The notes beneath the pieces were generated by a model that saw nothing but the letters and a program-made list of their open reading frames with translations, made no database searches and was not told where the DNA came from. From the NCBI GenBank assembly GCA_035760705.1, contig DASTSL010000016.1, forward strand, positions 32,460 through 96,459: DNA of 64,000 bases, read 5' to 3'. The position numbers and the translations under genes were made by a program. Each line of letters begins with the position of its first letter. The stretch's first letter is position 1. The DNA comes from Allomeiothermus sp035760705 (GTDB lineage Bacteria > Deinococcota > Deinococci > Deinococcales > Thermaceae). Positions 17,807 to 26,957 of this stretch are shown here, piece by piece.

Positions 17807-18961
17807 CTAATAGCTGCTGAAGCGGCCCGAAGGGTCCAGCGCGGCGGTGACTCGAGCCCCGAAAGTCTGCGACAAGTCTACCCCGATCCAAGGGGACTCG
17901 AGGCTGCCTCGGAGCACCAAGCCGGAGAGCCCCTGAGCCTTGAGCAGCGCGTCCAGCTTGGCGATGGAGTCAGGCCAGCTCAGGTAGAGCAGGTTCCCCG
18001 CGGCCAGGTAGCGCCGTATCCCGGGGCCAAGACTGGCCTCCAGACTGGGGATCTTGCTGGGCTGGAGGGGAACTTTCACCAAGTAGCCGTGCTCCCACTG
18101 AGTACCGGCGCTAGCCGGGTCGCTATACGACTGCGCTTCGAGCTTGTTGGTGAAGGCCCAATATGAGCGCTCGGCTTCGCCCTCGAGCAGCGTGTGATCC
18201 TCCGGCGGGTTGCCGAGAAATTGGCGCAGGCGGTCCAGGCGGGCGGGGAGGGTCTCGGGCAGGCCGCCGATGCGGAGGGTAAGGGTAGCCGGGTTTCCCG
18301 CTCCGCCGGTCGCAAAAGCGATGTCCTGGGGGTTCGGCTCGAGGTCCAGGGCGTAGAACTCGAACACCGAGCCCGATAGTTTGTAAAGGGCCTCGAGCGC
18401 TCCTTCTAGGCTGCCGAACGTGACCTTGAGGGTAGCGGTGGCCTTGGGAAAGGGGAACACCTTGAAGGCCACCTCGACGATCCCGCCCAAGCGTCCCAGG
18501 CTGCCCACCATCAGCTTAGGCAGGTCGAACCCGGCGGCGTTCTTGACCACCTTGCCGCCCCCTTGCAGCAGGTTCCCTTCCCCGTCCACGAACCGCACCC
18601 CCAGGATGAAGTCCCGTACCCCGCCGTAGCGCTGGCGCATCGGCCCGGAGAGCCCGGCGGCCACCGTCCCGCCCAGGGTCGCTCCTGCTTCCACGAAGGG
18701 CGGGTCGAAGGGGAGATATTGGCCGTTCTGCGCGAGCATGTCCTGAATCTCCGCCAGCCGGGTTCCGGCCTTCGCCACGAAGACGTACTCGCCGGGATCG
18801 TACTCGAGCACCCCGCTCAAGCCGCTCAGGTCTAGCACGGTCTGGTCGGCTCGCGGGGTGGAGAGCGCGGTCTTGGTCCCGCCGCCTCGGGGCAAAAGCC
18901 TATCGTGAGTGCGGACCATCTCTTGAACCTCTTGGGGGGTTGAGGGTCGCAGGATCACCAC
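17807..18961 (-). CDS. glcE: Glycolate oxidase FAD-binding subunit GlcE
   Basis: A 384-residue FAD_binding_4 protein. The segment VEAGATLGGTVAAGLSGP (about 91-108) is the FAD-site loop typical of GlcE, which lacks the long C-terminal domain of GlcD. It forms the flavin part of glycolate dehydrogenase with GlcD. The start is a GTG after a GGGGGGT stretch, 72 bases after glcD. Confidence 0.92.
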   Translation of the reverse strand: MVILRPSTPQEVQEMVRTHDRLLPRGGGTKTALSTPRADQTVLDLSGLSGVLEYDPGEYVFVAKAGTRLAEIQDMLAQNGQYLPFDPPFVEAGATLGGTVAAGLSGPMRQRYGGVRDFILGVRFVDGEGNLLQGGGKVVKNAAGFDLPKLMVGSLGRLGGIVEVAFKVFPFPKATATLKVTFGSLEGALEALYKLSGSVFEFYALDLEPNPQDIAFATGGAGNPATLTLRIGGLPETLPARLDRLRQFLGNPPEDHTLLEGEAERSYWAFTNKLEAQSYSDPASAGTQWEHGYLVKVPLQPSKIPSLEASLGPGIRRYLAAGNLLYLSWPDSIAKLDALLKAQGLSGLVLRGSLESPWIGVDLSQTFGARVTAALDPSGRFSSY

Positions 18962-19033
18962 AGACCCCCCGGAGTTAGCCAGCTTCGTTCGAGGTGTCGT
19001 TTCCCGGCGCGAGCCGGGTGGCGCGGGGAGGAC

Positions 19034-20494
19034 CTACTCACGCGAGATCACCCCGGCCTGCTCGAGCGGGTGCGCCCCCTGCAGCCTGAGGGCGGGGGCC
19101 TCGCCGCCGGGGAACATCTTGCCCCGGTTGGAAAGCTCGTTGGGGTCTACCGCCCGGCGGATGCGCTTCATCGCCTCCAGGTCGTCCTCCCCGAACATCT
19201 CGCCCAGGTATTGGCGCTTCTCCATCCCTACCCCGTGCTCGCCGGTGATCGAGCCGCCGAGCCGGATGCAAAGCCGGAGGATCTCGCCCGCCAGCTCCTC
19301 GGCCCGCTCGAGTTCCCCCGGCTTTTTGCCGTCGTAAAGCACCAAGGGGTGCAAATTTCCGTCCCCGGCGTGGAAGACGTTCGCCACCCGCAGGCCGTAG
19401 CGCTCGGAAAGCCCCTCGATCTCAAAGAGGGCCTGCCCCAGCTTGGAGCGCGGGACCACTCCGTCTTGCACGATGTAATCCGGGCTCAATCGGCCCACCG
19501 CGCTGAAGGCGGCTTTGCGGCCTTTCCAGATCTTCAGGCGCTCCTCGGCGCTCTGGGCGAGGCGCACCTCGTATGCCCCGGAGGCCGCGATCACCCGGGC
19601 CAGTTCGCGGGCCTCGGCTTCGACCGCTAAGGCCTCGCCCTCGAGTTCTACGATGAGGAGCGCCCTGGCCTCCCGCGGGTACCCGGCATGGACCGCCGCC
19701 TCGGCGGCCTCTATGGCCAGGTTGTCCATGATCTCCATTGCGCCGGGCAGGAGGCCGCTCGCCACCACCGCGGCCACCGCGTCCCCGGCTTTCTCCAGGG
19801 AGTCGTAGGCGGCCAGGACGGTGTGGTAACGCTCGGGCTTGGGCAAGAGGCGCAGGGTGATCTCCAGAGCGATGCCCAAGAGCCCCTCCGAGCCCACGAA
19901 AAGCCCCAGCCAGTCCGGGCCGACCGACTCTAAGCTTTCGCCGCCCAGCTCCATCACCTCGCCGCTGGGCAGTACTGCCTTGAGCCCCAGCACGTGGTTC
20001 GAGGTCATGCCGTACTTGAGGCAGTGCGCCCCGCCGGAGTTGAAGGCCAGGTTTCCGCCGATGGTCGAGACTGGCTGCGAGGAGGGATCGGGGGCGTAGT
20101 AGAGCCCGTAGGGTTCCGCCGCCTTTGTCACGTTGAGGTTGATAAAGCCCGGCTGCACCACCGCCACGCGCTCCTTGGGGTCGAGCTTGAGGAGCCGGTT
20201 CATCCGGTTCAGCCCGATCAAAAGCCCGCCGTCAACGGGCAAGGAACCCCCCGAAAGGCTGGTCCCCGAGCCTCGAGCCACGAAGGGAACCCGGTGCTTC
20301 GCGCACAGCCGGACGGCCGCGATCACCTCCTCGGCAGTCTCCGGCAGCACCACCGCCAGCGGCCTGGCCCGGAACGCGGTGAGCGCGTCGGACTCGTAGG
20401 GGGTGAGCTGGGCAGCCTGCTCGAGCAGGCGATCCTTGGAGAAGACCTGGGCCAGCTCGGCCAGGAATGAGGCTTTGTCCAATGGGTTACTCAC
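19034..20494 (-). CDS. glcD: Glycolate oxidase FAD-linked subunit GlcD
   Basis: A 486-residue flavoprotein: FAD_binding_4 domain (VARGSGTSLSGGSLP near residues 73-87) and a C-terminal FAD-oxidase C domain ending with GSITGEHGVGMEKR, where the His is typical of the active site. It oxidises glycolate (or D-lactate in relatives) to glyoxylate. The GTG at 20494 is chosen because GGAGG lies 5 bases upstream; the frame is open for 60 further codons but those are low-complexity Arg/Cys-rich. A promoter (20513-20541) lies just before it, so glcDEF is separate from the DUF58 operon upstream. Confidence 0.93.
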   Translation of the reverse strand: MSNPLDKASFLAELAQVFSKDRLLEQAAQLTPYESDALTAFRARPLAVVLPETAEEVIAAVRLCAKHRVPFVARGSGTSLSGGSLPVDGGLLIGLNRMNRLLKLDPKERVAVVQPGFINLNVTKAAEPYGLYYAPDPSSQPVSTIGGNLAFNSGGAHCLKYGMTSNHVLGLKAVLPSGEVMELGGESLESVGPDWLGLFVGSEGLLGIALEITLRLLPKPERYHTVLAAYDSLEKAGDAVAAVVASGLLPGAMEIMDNLAIEAAEAAVHAGYPREARALLIVELEGEALAVEAEARELARVIAASGAYEVRLAQSAEERLKIWKGRKAAFSAVGRLSPDYIVQDGVVPRSKLGQALFEIEGLSERYGLRVANVFHAGDGNLHPLVLYDGKKPGELERAEELAGEILRLCIRLGGSITGEHGVGMEKRQYLGEMFGEDDLEAMKRIRRAVDPNELSNRGKMFPGGEAPALRLQGAHPLEQAGVISRE

Positions 20495-20512
20495 AGGGCC
20501 TCCGGTGCTTGA

Positions 20513-20541
20513 ATTATCCCGCTGTGGCCAAGCAGGCACAA
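20513..20541 (-). promoter_or_regulatory. Promoter of glcDEF
   Basis: On the minus strand TTGTGC (20536-20541) and GATAAT (20513-20518) are separated by 17 bases, in the 61-base gap between the DUF58 gene and glcD. Confidence 0.5.
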
Positions 20542-20555
20542 GGCCGGTCGCCGGG

Positions 20556-21665
20556 TCAGATATCCGCGATGCGCAGGATGTTCTCGTTGCCGCGCAGGAT
20601 GTGCACCCGCACCCCCTCGGCCTCGAGCAGGCTTCGCTTCTTGAGGAGCCGCAGCACCCCCTCGGTCTTGCCAAAGACCGGGCGGCCCTTCTCGCCGGAT
20701 TTGAGGTAAAACCCCTCGGGCAGGGCGATGAGGTGAACCCGGCTAGCCCTGGCCCGTGCGCGCAGGGCTCCTTCGATGACCGAGCTGGAAGCCTCCTGCG
20801 TCACCAGCAGCAGGTTGACCCCCGGCGGTGGGATCGGGACGGGGCGAGTTTCTTGTTCTGGGTCGGCTCGAGCCAGCACCTCCAGGATCCGGGCCAGGTG
20901 TTCGGCGCCGCGCCCTAACCCGACCACCCCGGCGCCTGCGGAAAGCCCCACCGCCAGGTTCGCCTCCTCCGCCGCGACCAGCAAGCTCGCGGCCAGGGCG
21001 GTGGCGTGCTCGAGGTAGATTTCCCCCTGCTTGCCCTTGGCTTGTCGGTCGAGGTGCAGCCAGACCCCGCTCGAGCGCACCCGGGCGAACTCGCGCACCA
21101 TCGGCTGGCCGTGATGGGCGGTGGCCTTCCAGTGAAAACGGGAAAGCGGGTCGCCGGGGGTGTAGGGGCGCACCCCGGCGAAGCGGGAGGGGTCCTCCAG
21201 GCCCCCTTGGGCCTCGGGTCCGTCGGCCAGGAGGGTGAGGCGGAGGTCGGGGGAGAGCAGGCCGAAGGCTTCGGGGTAGACCAGCACGGGGTCGGTTTCG
21301 TAGCTCAGCTTGACCTCGACCTCGCGCAGCCCCAGCAGGTCTTGGGCGAAAGCCCGTACCCGCGGAAGCGGGTGCTCCCCGCGTTTTCGCGGGGAATAGA
21401 GCAAGGCCTCCTCCCACTCCCAGCGCGGCCAGACCAGGGCCCTGGCCCCGCCCGGCAGCAAGGAGAGCGGCCCGGACCCCTCGCGCTCGAGGCGCACGTA
21501 CACCGGCAGGGGGCTCTCAAGCGTCACCCGCACCCGGCCCTCACCGCTGCGGTGAGGGAAGAGCCGCCGCTTCCCCGCCCGGACCGCCCCGCTCCCCCGG
21601 ACCAGGTTGGGGGCCAGCAGGATCGCTGCGAGCAGGGCCAGCGGGAGCAGCCAGAACCAGGGCAT
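20556..21665 (-). CDS. DUF58 domain protein
   Basis: A 369-residue protein with an N-terminal membrane segment and the DUF58 signature near residues 167-192 (RPYTPGDPLSRFHWKATAH). DUF58 proteins are regularly encoded next to MoxR ATPases and are thought to have a von Willebrand-like fold used in assembly or maturation of envelope complexes. The ATG shares one base with the moxR stop (TGATG), so translation is coupled. The substrate of this MoxR system is unknown. Confidence 0.88.
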   Translation of the reverse strand: MPWFWLLPLALLAAILLAPNLVRGSGAVRAGKRRLFPHRSGEGRVRVTLESPLPVYVRLEREGSGPLSLLPGGARALVWPRWEWEEALLYSPRKRGEHPLPRVRAFAQDLLGLREVEVKLSYETDPVLVYPEAFGLLSPDLRLTLLADGPEAQGGLEDPSRFAGVRPYTPGDPLSRFHWKATAHHGQPMVREFARVRSSGVWLHLDRQAKGKQGEIYLEHATALAASLLVAAEEANLAVGLSAGAGVVGLGRGAEHLARILEVLARADPEQETRPVPIPPPGVNLLLVTQEASSSVIEGALRARARASRVHLIALPEGFYLKSGEKGRPVFGKTEGVLRLLKKRSLLEAEGVRVHILRGNENILRIADI

Positions 21666-22612
21666 CAGGCCTCGCCGCGAAGCGGGGTCTCGACCGGGAC
21701 CGGGACCCGGCTCAAGATATCGGCCAGCACGCGCTCGGCGCTCTGCCCTTCCAGCCGGGCCTCGTAGGAGAGGATCAGGCGGTGGGCCAGCACCGGGAGG
21801 GTGGCGGTTTTGAGGTCGTCGGGGATCAGGTAGTCGCGGCCCTCGAGCGCGGCCAGGGCCTGAGCGAAGCGCTCTAGGGCCAGCGCGGCGCGGGGTGAGG
21901 CCCCCAGGATCACCCCCTCGGCCTGCCGGGTGGTGGCCACGAGGGCAAGCAAATAATCCTCCAGGTTCGCGTCCACCCGCACCTGCCGCACGAGTTGTTG
22001 GGCTTCCAGCACCTCCGCCGCCGAAGTGACCGGCTCGAGCGTCTCGAGCGGGCTTCGCTGGCGCATCCGCCGTAGCATCTCGCGTTCATCCTCGCCCTGC
22101 GGATATCCCAGCTTGATCCGGGTGGTGAAGCGGTCGAGCTGGGCCTCGGGGAGTCGGTAGGTGCCCTCCTGCTCGATGGGGTTCTGGGTGGCGATCACCA
22201 GGAAGGGGCGGGGCAGGGGGTGGGTTTTGCCCTCGAGCGTCACCTGATGCTCCTGCATGGCCTCGAGGAGGGCCGACTGGGTCTTGGGCGTGGCCCGGTT
22301 CAGCTCGTCGGCCAGCAGGAGCCCGGTGAAGAGGGGTCCGGGCCGGAACTCGAACGCCCCCTGAAGGTAGACGTAGACTCCGGTCAGATCGGAAGGGAGC
22401 AGGTCGGGGGTGAACTGAACACGACGGAAATCGAGCCCCAGGCTCTTGGCCAGGGCGCGGGCCAGGGTGGTCTTGCCGGTTCCGGGGACATCCTCGAGCA
22501 AGACATGCCCCCCACTGAGCAGGGTCGCCACCACCGCCTTGACCTCCTGGTGCTTGCCCACGATGACTTGCTCGACGTTCGCGCTCAGCTTCTGATACCA
22601 GTTTCGGATCAT
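21665..22612 (-). CDS. MoxR family AAA+ ATPase
   Basis: A 315-residue AAA_3 ATPase with Walker A VPGTGKTT (about 42-49), Walker B LLADELNRA, sensor 1 IATQNP and the C-terminal lid domain. MoxR proteins act as chaperones for partner proteins with von Willebrand-type domains, here the overlapping DUF58 gene. It overlaps the DUF4129 gene by 4 bases (ATGA), placing it in the middle of a tight operon. Confidence 0.93.
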   Translation of the reverse strand: MIRNWYQKLSANVEQVIVGKHQEVKAVVATLLSGGHVLLEDVPGTGKTTLARALAKSLGLDFRRVQFTPDLLPSDLTGVYVYLQGAFEFRPGPLFTGLLLADELNRATPKTQSALLEAMQEHQVTLEGKTHPLPRPFLVIATQNPIEQEGTYRLPEAQLDRFTTRIKLGYPQGEDEREMLRRMRQRSPLETLEPVTSAAEVLEAQQLVRQVRVDANLEDYLLALVATTRQAEGVILGASPRAALALERFAQALAALEGRDYLIPDDLKTATLPVLAHRLILSYEARLEGQSAERVLADILSRVPVPVETPLRGEA

Positions 22613-23988
22613 GCTCGACCTTCCTGCGCCTGGCTAAAGACCGCGGGTAACGCTTCGGCAAGTGCTTCCGCCCGTTCGGCTCGAGTTTCGTCGCTCGAGC
22701 CGCCGTAGCGCACCGGTTCGTAGAGCTCGGTGAGTTCTCGCAGCTCCCCCAGCGCTCTCGGGTTCAGCTTTCCCAGCCGCGTCGCGTACTCGCGCGGGCT
22801 CTCGAAGGTAGTGCGGGGGAAGCCGCGCTGTTCCATCTGTCGCAAAAAGCGCTGGTAGGCGCGGCGGATGCGGCTCGAGGGCGGCTCGGCTGGCAGCTCA
22901 CCCCGGCCCCTAGCGGCGCTCACCCCTATCCCCTGCGAGCCTTCGCGGAGCCGCCGCAACAAGGCCACTGCGACGAGCAAAAGCGCCGTCACCAGCAGGG
23001 CTAGCCCCAGGCTGACCGCGTATACCCAGTCCACCCCGCGCCGGATCGGAGGGGGAAGCGGGCCAGCCTCTCCTTCCGGCGTGGACGGGCTGAGGCCAGG
23101 TAGGGGGAGGGGAGCCGCCCCGGTGAGGTCGGTTTGCTGATGCGCCCCTAGCCAGGCCAGCAGCATCACCCAGAAAAAAGTCGCCGCGACGAGGGGGACC
23201 AGGTGAAACCCTCGCGGGCGGAGCTTGCTCGGCGGGGTCCGCAGCGCGGACAGCCCCACCAGCGAGAGGATCAGGGCCATCAGTCCCAGGATGATCGGTA
23301 GCAAAGCCTGGCTGGCCCGCTCGGCAAAGCGGCTGAAGGGGGTGGGCTCGGCGGGGCTGATCCGGGGGCGGGGCTGACCGGGGGGTCTCGAGCCCGACTC
23401 AGGAACCCGGGGGCCCGGCTGAACCGGGGCGCTCGGGCTGGGGTTCGAGCCCATCTCGAGCGCGATCCGCACCGGCAGAGCGACCAGGGCCAGGGCCAGG
23501 AGCCCCAGCAGGCCGACCGCCGCGAGCAGGGCGGTGCGGTTCCAGCCCAGCGGCCTGCCCACCTCCCCCGAGCGCACCCGTTCGCGCTCGAGGGTATAGA
23601 TGGCGTGAGCCAGTACCAGCAGGGCCAGGGCGATCCCGTCCAGCCGCAGGGCCACCAGGGGAACCAGCCACAGCACCGCCCCGCGCTCCTGCCGGGCCGC
23701 CGCCGAGGCCGAAGCCCCCAACAGCAGCAGCCCGACCGTGGTGAGCCCCCAGTCGCCGAACGCTCCCGCCAGCGTAGGGGTTTGCAGTGAAGTTCCCCAG
23801 AAGTGGTACAGCCCCGGCAGGCTGGCGAACCACAGGAAGCTATCGCGGTAGTGGCTCCGCCAGAGCAGCCAGAAGAGCCCGGCCCCCACCAGCAAGCCCG
23901 GCCACAAGTGCCAGGGCAGGGCGTACAGCACGAGCAGCAACAGGGTTAGCCGGGCGAGCATCCATCCCAGGATACCCTTTAGCTGCAC
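22609..23988 (-). CDS. DUF4129 domain membrane protein
   Basis: A 459-residue protein with five or six membrane segments in the first 175 residues, a Pro/Gly-rich loop, two more segments (about 225-275 and 330-350) and a C-terminal DUF4129 domain (about 375-450, with FESPREYATRLG). The arrangement resembles transglutaminase-associated envelope proteins that lost the transglutaminase domain; no Cys-His-Asp triad was seen. It overlaps moxR by 4 bases and the acetyltransferase remnant by 10, so all four genes form one transcription unit. Confidence 0.8.
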   Translation of the reverse strand: MQLKGILGWMLARLTLLLLVLYALPWHLWPGLLVGAGLFWLLWRSHYRDSFLWFASLPGLYHFWGTSLQTPTLAGAFGDWGLTTVGLLLLGASASAAARQERGAVLWLVPLVALRLDGIALALLVLAHAIYTLERERVRSGEVGRPLGWNRTALLAAVGLLGLLALALVALPVRIALEMGSNPSPSAPVQPGPRVPESGSRPPGQPRPRISPAEPTPFSRFAERASQALLPIILGLMALILSLVGLSALRTPPSKLRPRGFHLVPLVAATFFWVMLLAWLGAHQQTDLTGAAPLPLPGLSPSTPEGEAGPLPPPIRRGVDWVYAVSLGLALLVTALLLVAVALLRRLREGSQGIGVSAARGRGELPAEPPSSRIRRAYQRFLRQMEQRGFPRTTFESPREYATRLGKLNPRALGELRELTELYEPVRYGGSSDETRAERAEALAEALPAVFSQAQEGRA

Positions 23989-24385
23989 CCCGATTGTTTC
24001 GCGTGGTCGCGAAGGGGTATCCCCACCGCCGGGCGCATTCCCAGCCGCGCGTAGAAGGGTTGCAGCTGGCTTTCGCAGAGCAAGTCCACCATGTAAAAGT
24101 CGCCCAGCTTCGCCAGCATGAGGCCCACCAGCTCGCTCCCGATGCCCCGCTGTTGGTACTCGAGCAGGACTTCCAGCAGGGGGATATAGGCGCTCAGCAC
24201 CCCGTCGCTGATCGCGTTGATGAACCCCACCACTTTTCCTTCGTCCAGGGCCAGAACCACGTGGCTGCTCCCCTGCAAGATGCGCAGATGGTTTACGGCG
24301 AGGGCGGGTTGGGCCAGCCGATGAAAAAGCCTTGCAGTTGAGCGGGGGTGATGCTCTCGAGGCTATCCGTATACGTGACCTTCAT
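23979..24385 (-). pseudogene. GNAT acetyltransferase gene with a frameshift
   Basis: From the ATG at 24385 (AGGAA upstream) the frame reads into GFFIGWPNPPSP, a conserved opening of a GNAT subfamily, then hits TAA at 24293-24295 after 30 codons. The remainder of the domain continues in another frame (VNHLRILQGSS to the stop at 23979) and contains the acetyl-CoA motif YQQRGIGSELV. The join lies near 24290-24300. Either a one-base indel inactivates the gene, or there is a sequencing error; programmed frameshifting is less likely because no slippery run is seen. A TTG at 24278 could express a 99-residue C-terminal part. Confidence 0.8.
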
Positions 24386-24758
24386 GCTTTCGTTCCTGTA
24401 CGCCGATCGGCTTGAATTTTGTGAGTGGATGAAACCGCGGAATGCAGATAGGAAGTAAGGGATTTTCCCGAAAACTATACCCGCAGCATAGTGACCCTTC
24501 CTAAAGTTTTGGGAGGACCCTTAAAGCAAGGGTGGGTCTGGGTTTTTGGCAAGGGAGAGAAAATCCCTCCAAGTGCTCAATGCGAAGCATTAGGGGCTTT
24601 ACTGTCCTCGGCACAGCAGATAGGGGAGATCAGAGCGAAGCCCCTCTTGCATCCTCACTGGGTAAGCTCGAGAGCTTGATATGTGCTATCAGGGTCACAT
24701 CAAGGGGGGTTGGGGGGTCTGCTTTTGACCTCGAGCCTACCTGGATAACCCCTTCGGT
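24386..24758. other. Intergenic region without a recognisable gene
   Basis: 373 bases between the acetyltransferase remnant and the aceB stop. It contains short inverted pairs (GGGAGAG/CCCTCC about 24552-24580, GGGGCTTT/GAAGCCCC about 24594-24648, AAGCTC-GA-GAGCTT about 24664-24677) and a G-run, but no coding signature. It could be a decayed mobile element or a transcript 3' end for aceB. Confidence 0.4.
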
Positions 24759-26339
24759 TCAGTCCAACCGCTCGTACGCGGGCAGCGTCAGGAACTCGCG
24801 GAACTCCGGCTGGAGCACCAGCTCGTCCAGGAGTTCGGCGGCGGCCTCGAGGTTTTTCAGCCCGGCGAGCTTGGCCATCTCCTCAGCCTTGAACTGCTGG
24901 TAAAGCTCCCCGGTGAAGGTGCGGCCATCCTCCAGCTTGGCCCCCTTGTTGAGCCACTGCCAGAGCTGGGCTCGGGAGATTTCGGCGGTCGCGGCGTCTT
25001 CCATCAGGTTGAAGATCGCCACCGCGCCCGAGCCGCTCAGCCAAGCGGCCATGTACTGAAGCTCCACGCTGATGTTGTTGCGCACCCCGGCCTCGGTCAC
25101 CTTGCCCTCAGGGACGCGGAAGTCGATGAGTTGCTCGGGCCGCACCGTGCCGTCCACGTCTTCGCGCAGGCGGTCTTTCTGGTTGGGTTTGTCGCCCAAG
25201 ACTTTATCGAACACGCTCAGCGCGACCGGCACCAGGTCGGGGTGAGCCACCCAGGTCCCGTCGAAGCCGTCGCCGGATTCGCGTTCCTTGTCCTTGGTCA
25301 CCGCGGCGATGGCCCGCTCGTTGACCTCGGGGTCTTTGCGGCTGGGGATGAAGGCCGCCATCCCACCGATGGCGTGAGCGCCGCGCTTGTGGCAGGTACG
25401 CACCAGCATCTCGGTGTAGGCTCGCATGAAGGGAACGGTCATGGTGACCTGCACCCGGTCGGGGAAAATCACCCCGCCGTCCGCGGCGGGGACGGTGGCG
25501 AACTTCTTGATGCAGCTAAAGATATAGTCCCATCTTCCCGCGTTGAGCCCGGCGGCGTGGTCGCGCAGTTCGTAAAGAATTTCCTCCATCTCAAAGGCCG
25601 CCAGCACGGTCTCGATGAGCACCGTGGCGCGGATGGTGCCTTGGGGGATGCCCAGGTAATCCTGGGCGAACACAAACGCGTCGTTCCAGAGCCTCGCCTC
25701 GAGGTGGCTTTCCAGCTTGGGCAGGTAGAAGTAGGGGCCGCTGCCGCGCTCGAGCAGTTCCTTGGCGTTGTGGAAGAAGTAGAGCCCGAAGTCCATCAAC
25801 GAGCCCGAGACCGGCTCGCCGTCCACCCACAGGTGCCGCTCGGCTAGATGCCAGCCGCGCGGGCGGACCACCAGCGTGGCGGTCTTCTGGGCGAGCCGGT
25901 ACTCCTTGCCATCCGGGCTGGTGAAGCTGATCGTGCGGCGCACCGCGTCCTTGAGGTTCTGCTGCCCCTGGATGACGTTCTCCCAGGTGGGGGAGAGGGC
26001 GTCCTCGAGGTCGGCCATGAAGACCTTGGCCCCCGAGTTGAGCGCGTTGATCATCATCTTGCGCTCGACTGGCCCGGTGATCTCGGTGCGGCGGTCGTCG
26101 AGGTCGGCGGGGGCCGGGGCCACCTTCCAGTTGCCCTCGCGGATAAAGCGGGTGTGCTCGAGGAAGCTCGGCTTTTCTCCCGCCCTGATCCGTGCGGCAA
26201 CCTCGGCGCGGCGCTGCAAGAGCCCCTTGCGCACCGGGTTGAACTCGCGTTGCAGCCCGGCGATAAAGGCCAGGGCTTGGGGGGTCAGAATCTCCTTCAG
26301 CGCCGGGACTTCTGGGCCCCGGATTTCGATGCCTTTCAT
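24759..26339 (-). CDS. aceB: Malate synthase A
   Basis: A 526-residue malate synthase of the A type: TGPVERKMMINALNSGAKVF (about 87-106) and the FMADLEDALSPTW stretch are hallmark segments, and RGWHLxERH and GRWDYIFS follow. It condenses glyoxylate with acetyl-CoA to malate and so would use glyoxylate from GlcDEF. The ATG at 26339 has GAGAGGTGAG upstream; an in-frame GTG or ATG extension of 16 residues is less likely because it would cover the promoter. Isocitrate lyase is not in this window. Expression is probably controlled at the 10-bp direct repeats at 26370-26398. Confidence 0.95.
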   Translation of the reverse strand: MKGIEIRGPEVPALKEILTPQALAFIAGLQREFNPVRKGLLQRRAEVAARIRAGEKPSFLEHTRFIREGNWKVAPAPADLDDRRTEITGPVERKMMINALNSGAKVFMADLEDALSPTWENVIQGQQNLKDAVRRTISFTSPDGKEYRLAQKTATLVVRPRGWHLAERHLWVDGEPVSGSLMDFGLYFFHNAKELLERGSGPYFYLPKLESHLEARLWNDAFVFAQDYLGIPQGTIRATVLIETVLAAFEMEEILYELRDHAAGLNAGRWDYIFSCIKKFATVPAADGGVIFPDRVQVTMTVPFMRAYTEMLVRTCHKRGAHAIGGMAAFIPSRKDPEVNERAIAAVTKDKERESGDGFDGTWVAHPDLVPVALSVFDKVLGDKPNQKDRLREDVDGTVRPEQLIDFRVPEGKVTEAGVRNNISVELQYMAAWLSGSGAVAIFNLMEDAATAEISRAQLWQWLNKGAKLEDGRTFTGELYQQFKAEEMAKLAGLKNLEAAAELLDELVLQPEFREFLTLPAYERLD

Positions 26340-26357
26340 GCTCACCTCTCTGCCGTA

Positions 26358-26398
26358 AGGGTATGGAAGGTGGTGTAGCTTTGTCAATGTGGTGTAGC
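26358..26398 (-). promoter_or_regulatory. aceB promoter with flanking direct-repeat operator
   Basis: On the minus strand TTGACA (26382-26387) and TACCCT (26358-26363) are 18 bases apart. The -35 is bracketed by two perfect copies of GCTACACCAC (26389-26398 and 26370-26379), 19 bp from start to start, about two helical turns. This is the layout of a dimeric regulator site. Confidence 0.65.
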
Positions 26399-26465
26399 AG
26401 AGAGTTCATACACAGCCCGGGAGTGGCCAGTGGCCGCGGCTCACCGACCCTTGGGATAATCCAAT

Positions 26466-26492
26466 GAAAAAACCTCTCCATACCGGAGAGGT
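26466..26492 (-). terminator. Intrinsic terminator of speD
   Basis: A stem ACCTCTCC / GGAGAGGT (26472-26479 with 26485-26492) is followed on the minus strand by a run of six T. Confidence 0.92.
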
Positions 26493-26516
26493 CCATGAAG
26501 CGAGTTTGAGGCTGGG

Positions 26517-26957
26517 CTATCCCACTCGAGCTTGCAGATACTCCCGCTCGCCCATCACGATCTGCCGGGCCAGCTCGGGGTCTTTGGGGAACTCCTTGCC
26601 CCGGTTGATCAAGTAGGTCTCGTAGCGACCGATCTCGAAGCGCTCGGTGACCGAGCGCACCGCTTTCCCCAGATCGAAGGGTTTGCAGGAGAAGATGTCC
26701 ACGCTGATGAAGCCCTTCTCGGGGAAGGTGTGGATCGCCAGGTGGCTTTCGGCGATGATCACCACGCCGGTGACGCCCTCGGCCTGACCGAGCTTGCCGC
26801 CGTAGCGGTAGACGAAGGGCGGCAGCACCTTGGTCATCTCCATCTCCACCGGAAGCTCGTCCAACACACGCCGGACGAGTTCAGCATCGGCTAGTTTTTG
26901 GGGGTTGGCGTTGTAGCCATCAATCATCAGGTGAGGGCCAAAGCCAAAGAGTTCCAA
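26517..26957 (-). CDS. speD: S-adenosylmethionine decarboxylase proenzyme
   Basis: A protein of about 146 residues of the short prokaryotic AdoMetDC type. Self-cleavage should occur between Glu70 and Ser71 in the ESHLAIHTFPE stretch, leaving a pyruvoyl group; His75 and Cys91 (IFSCKPFDLG) are the usual processing and catalytic residues. It supplies aminopropyl groups for spermidine and the longer polyamines of thermophiles. The start is unusual: there is no ATG in frame, and the TTG at 26957, 8 bases after GGAGG, fits best; a TTG at 26972 is the alternative. An intrinsic terminator follows. Confidence 0.9.
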   Translation of the reverse strand: MELFGFGPHLMIDGYNANPQKLADAELVRRVLDELPVEMEMTKVLPPFVYRYGGKLGQAEGVTGVVIIAESHLAIHTFPEKGFISVDIFSCKPFDLGKAVRSVTERFEIGRYETYLINRGKEFPKDPELARQIVMGEREYLQARVG

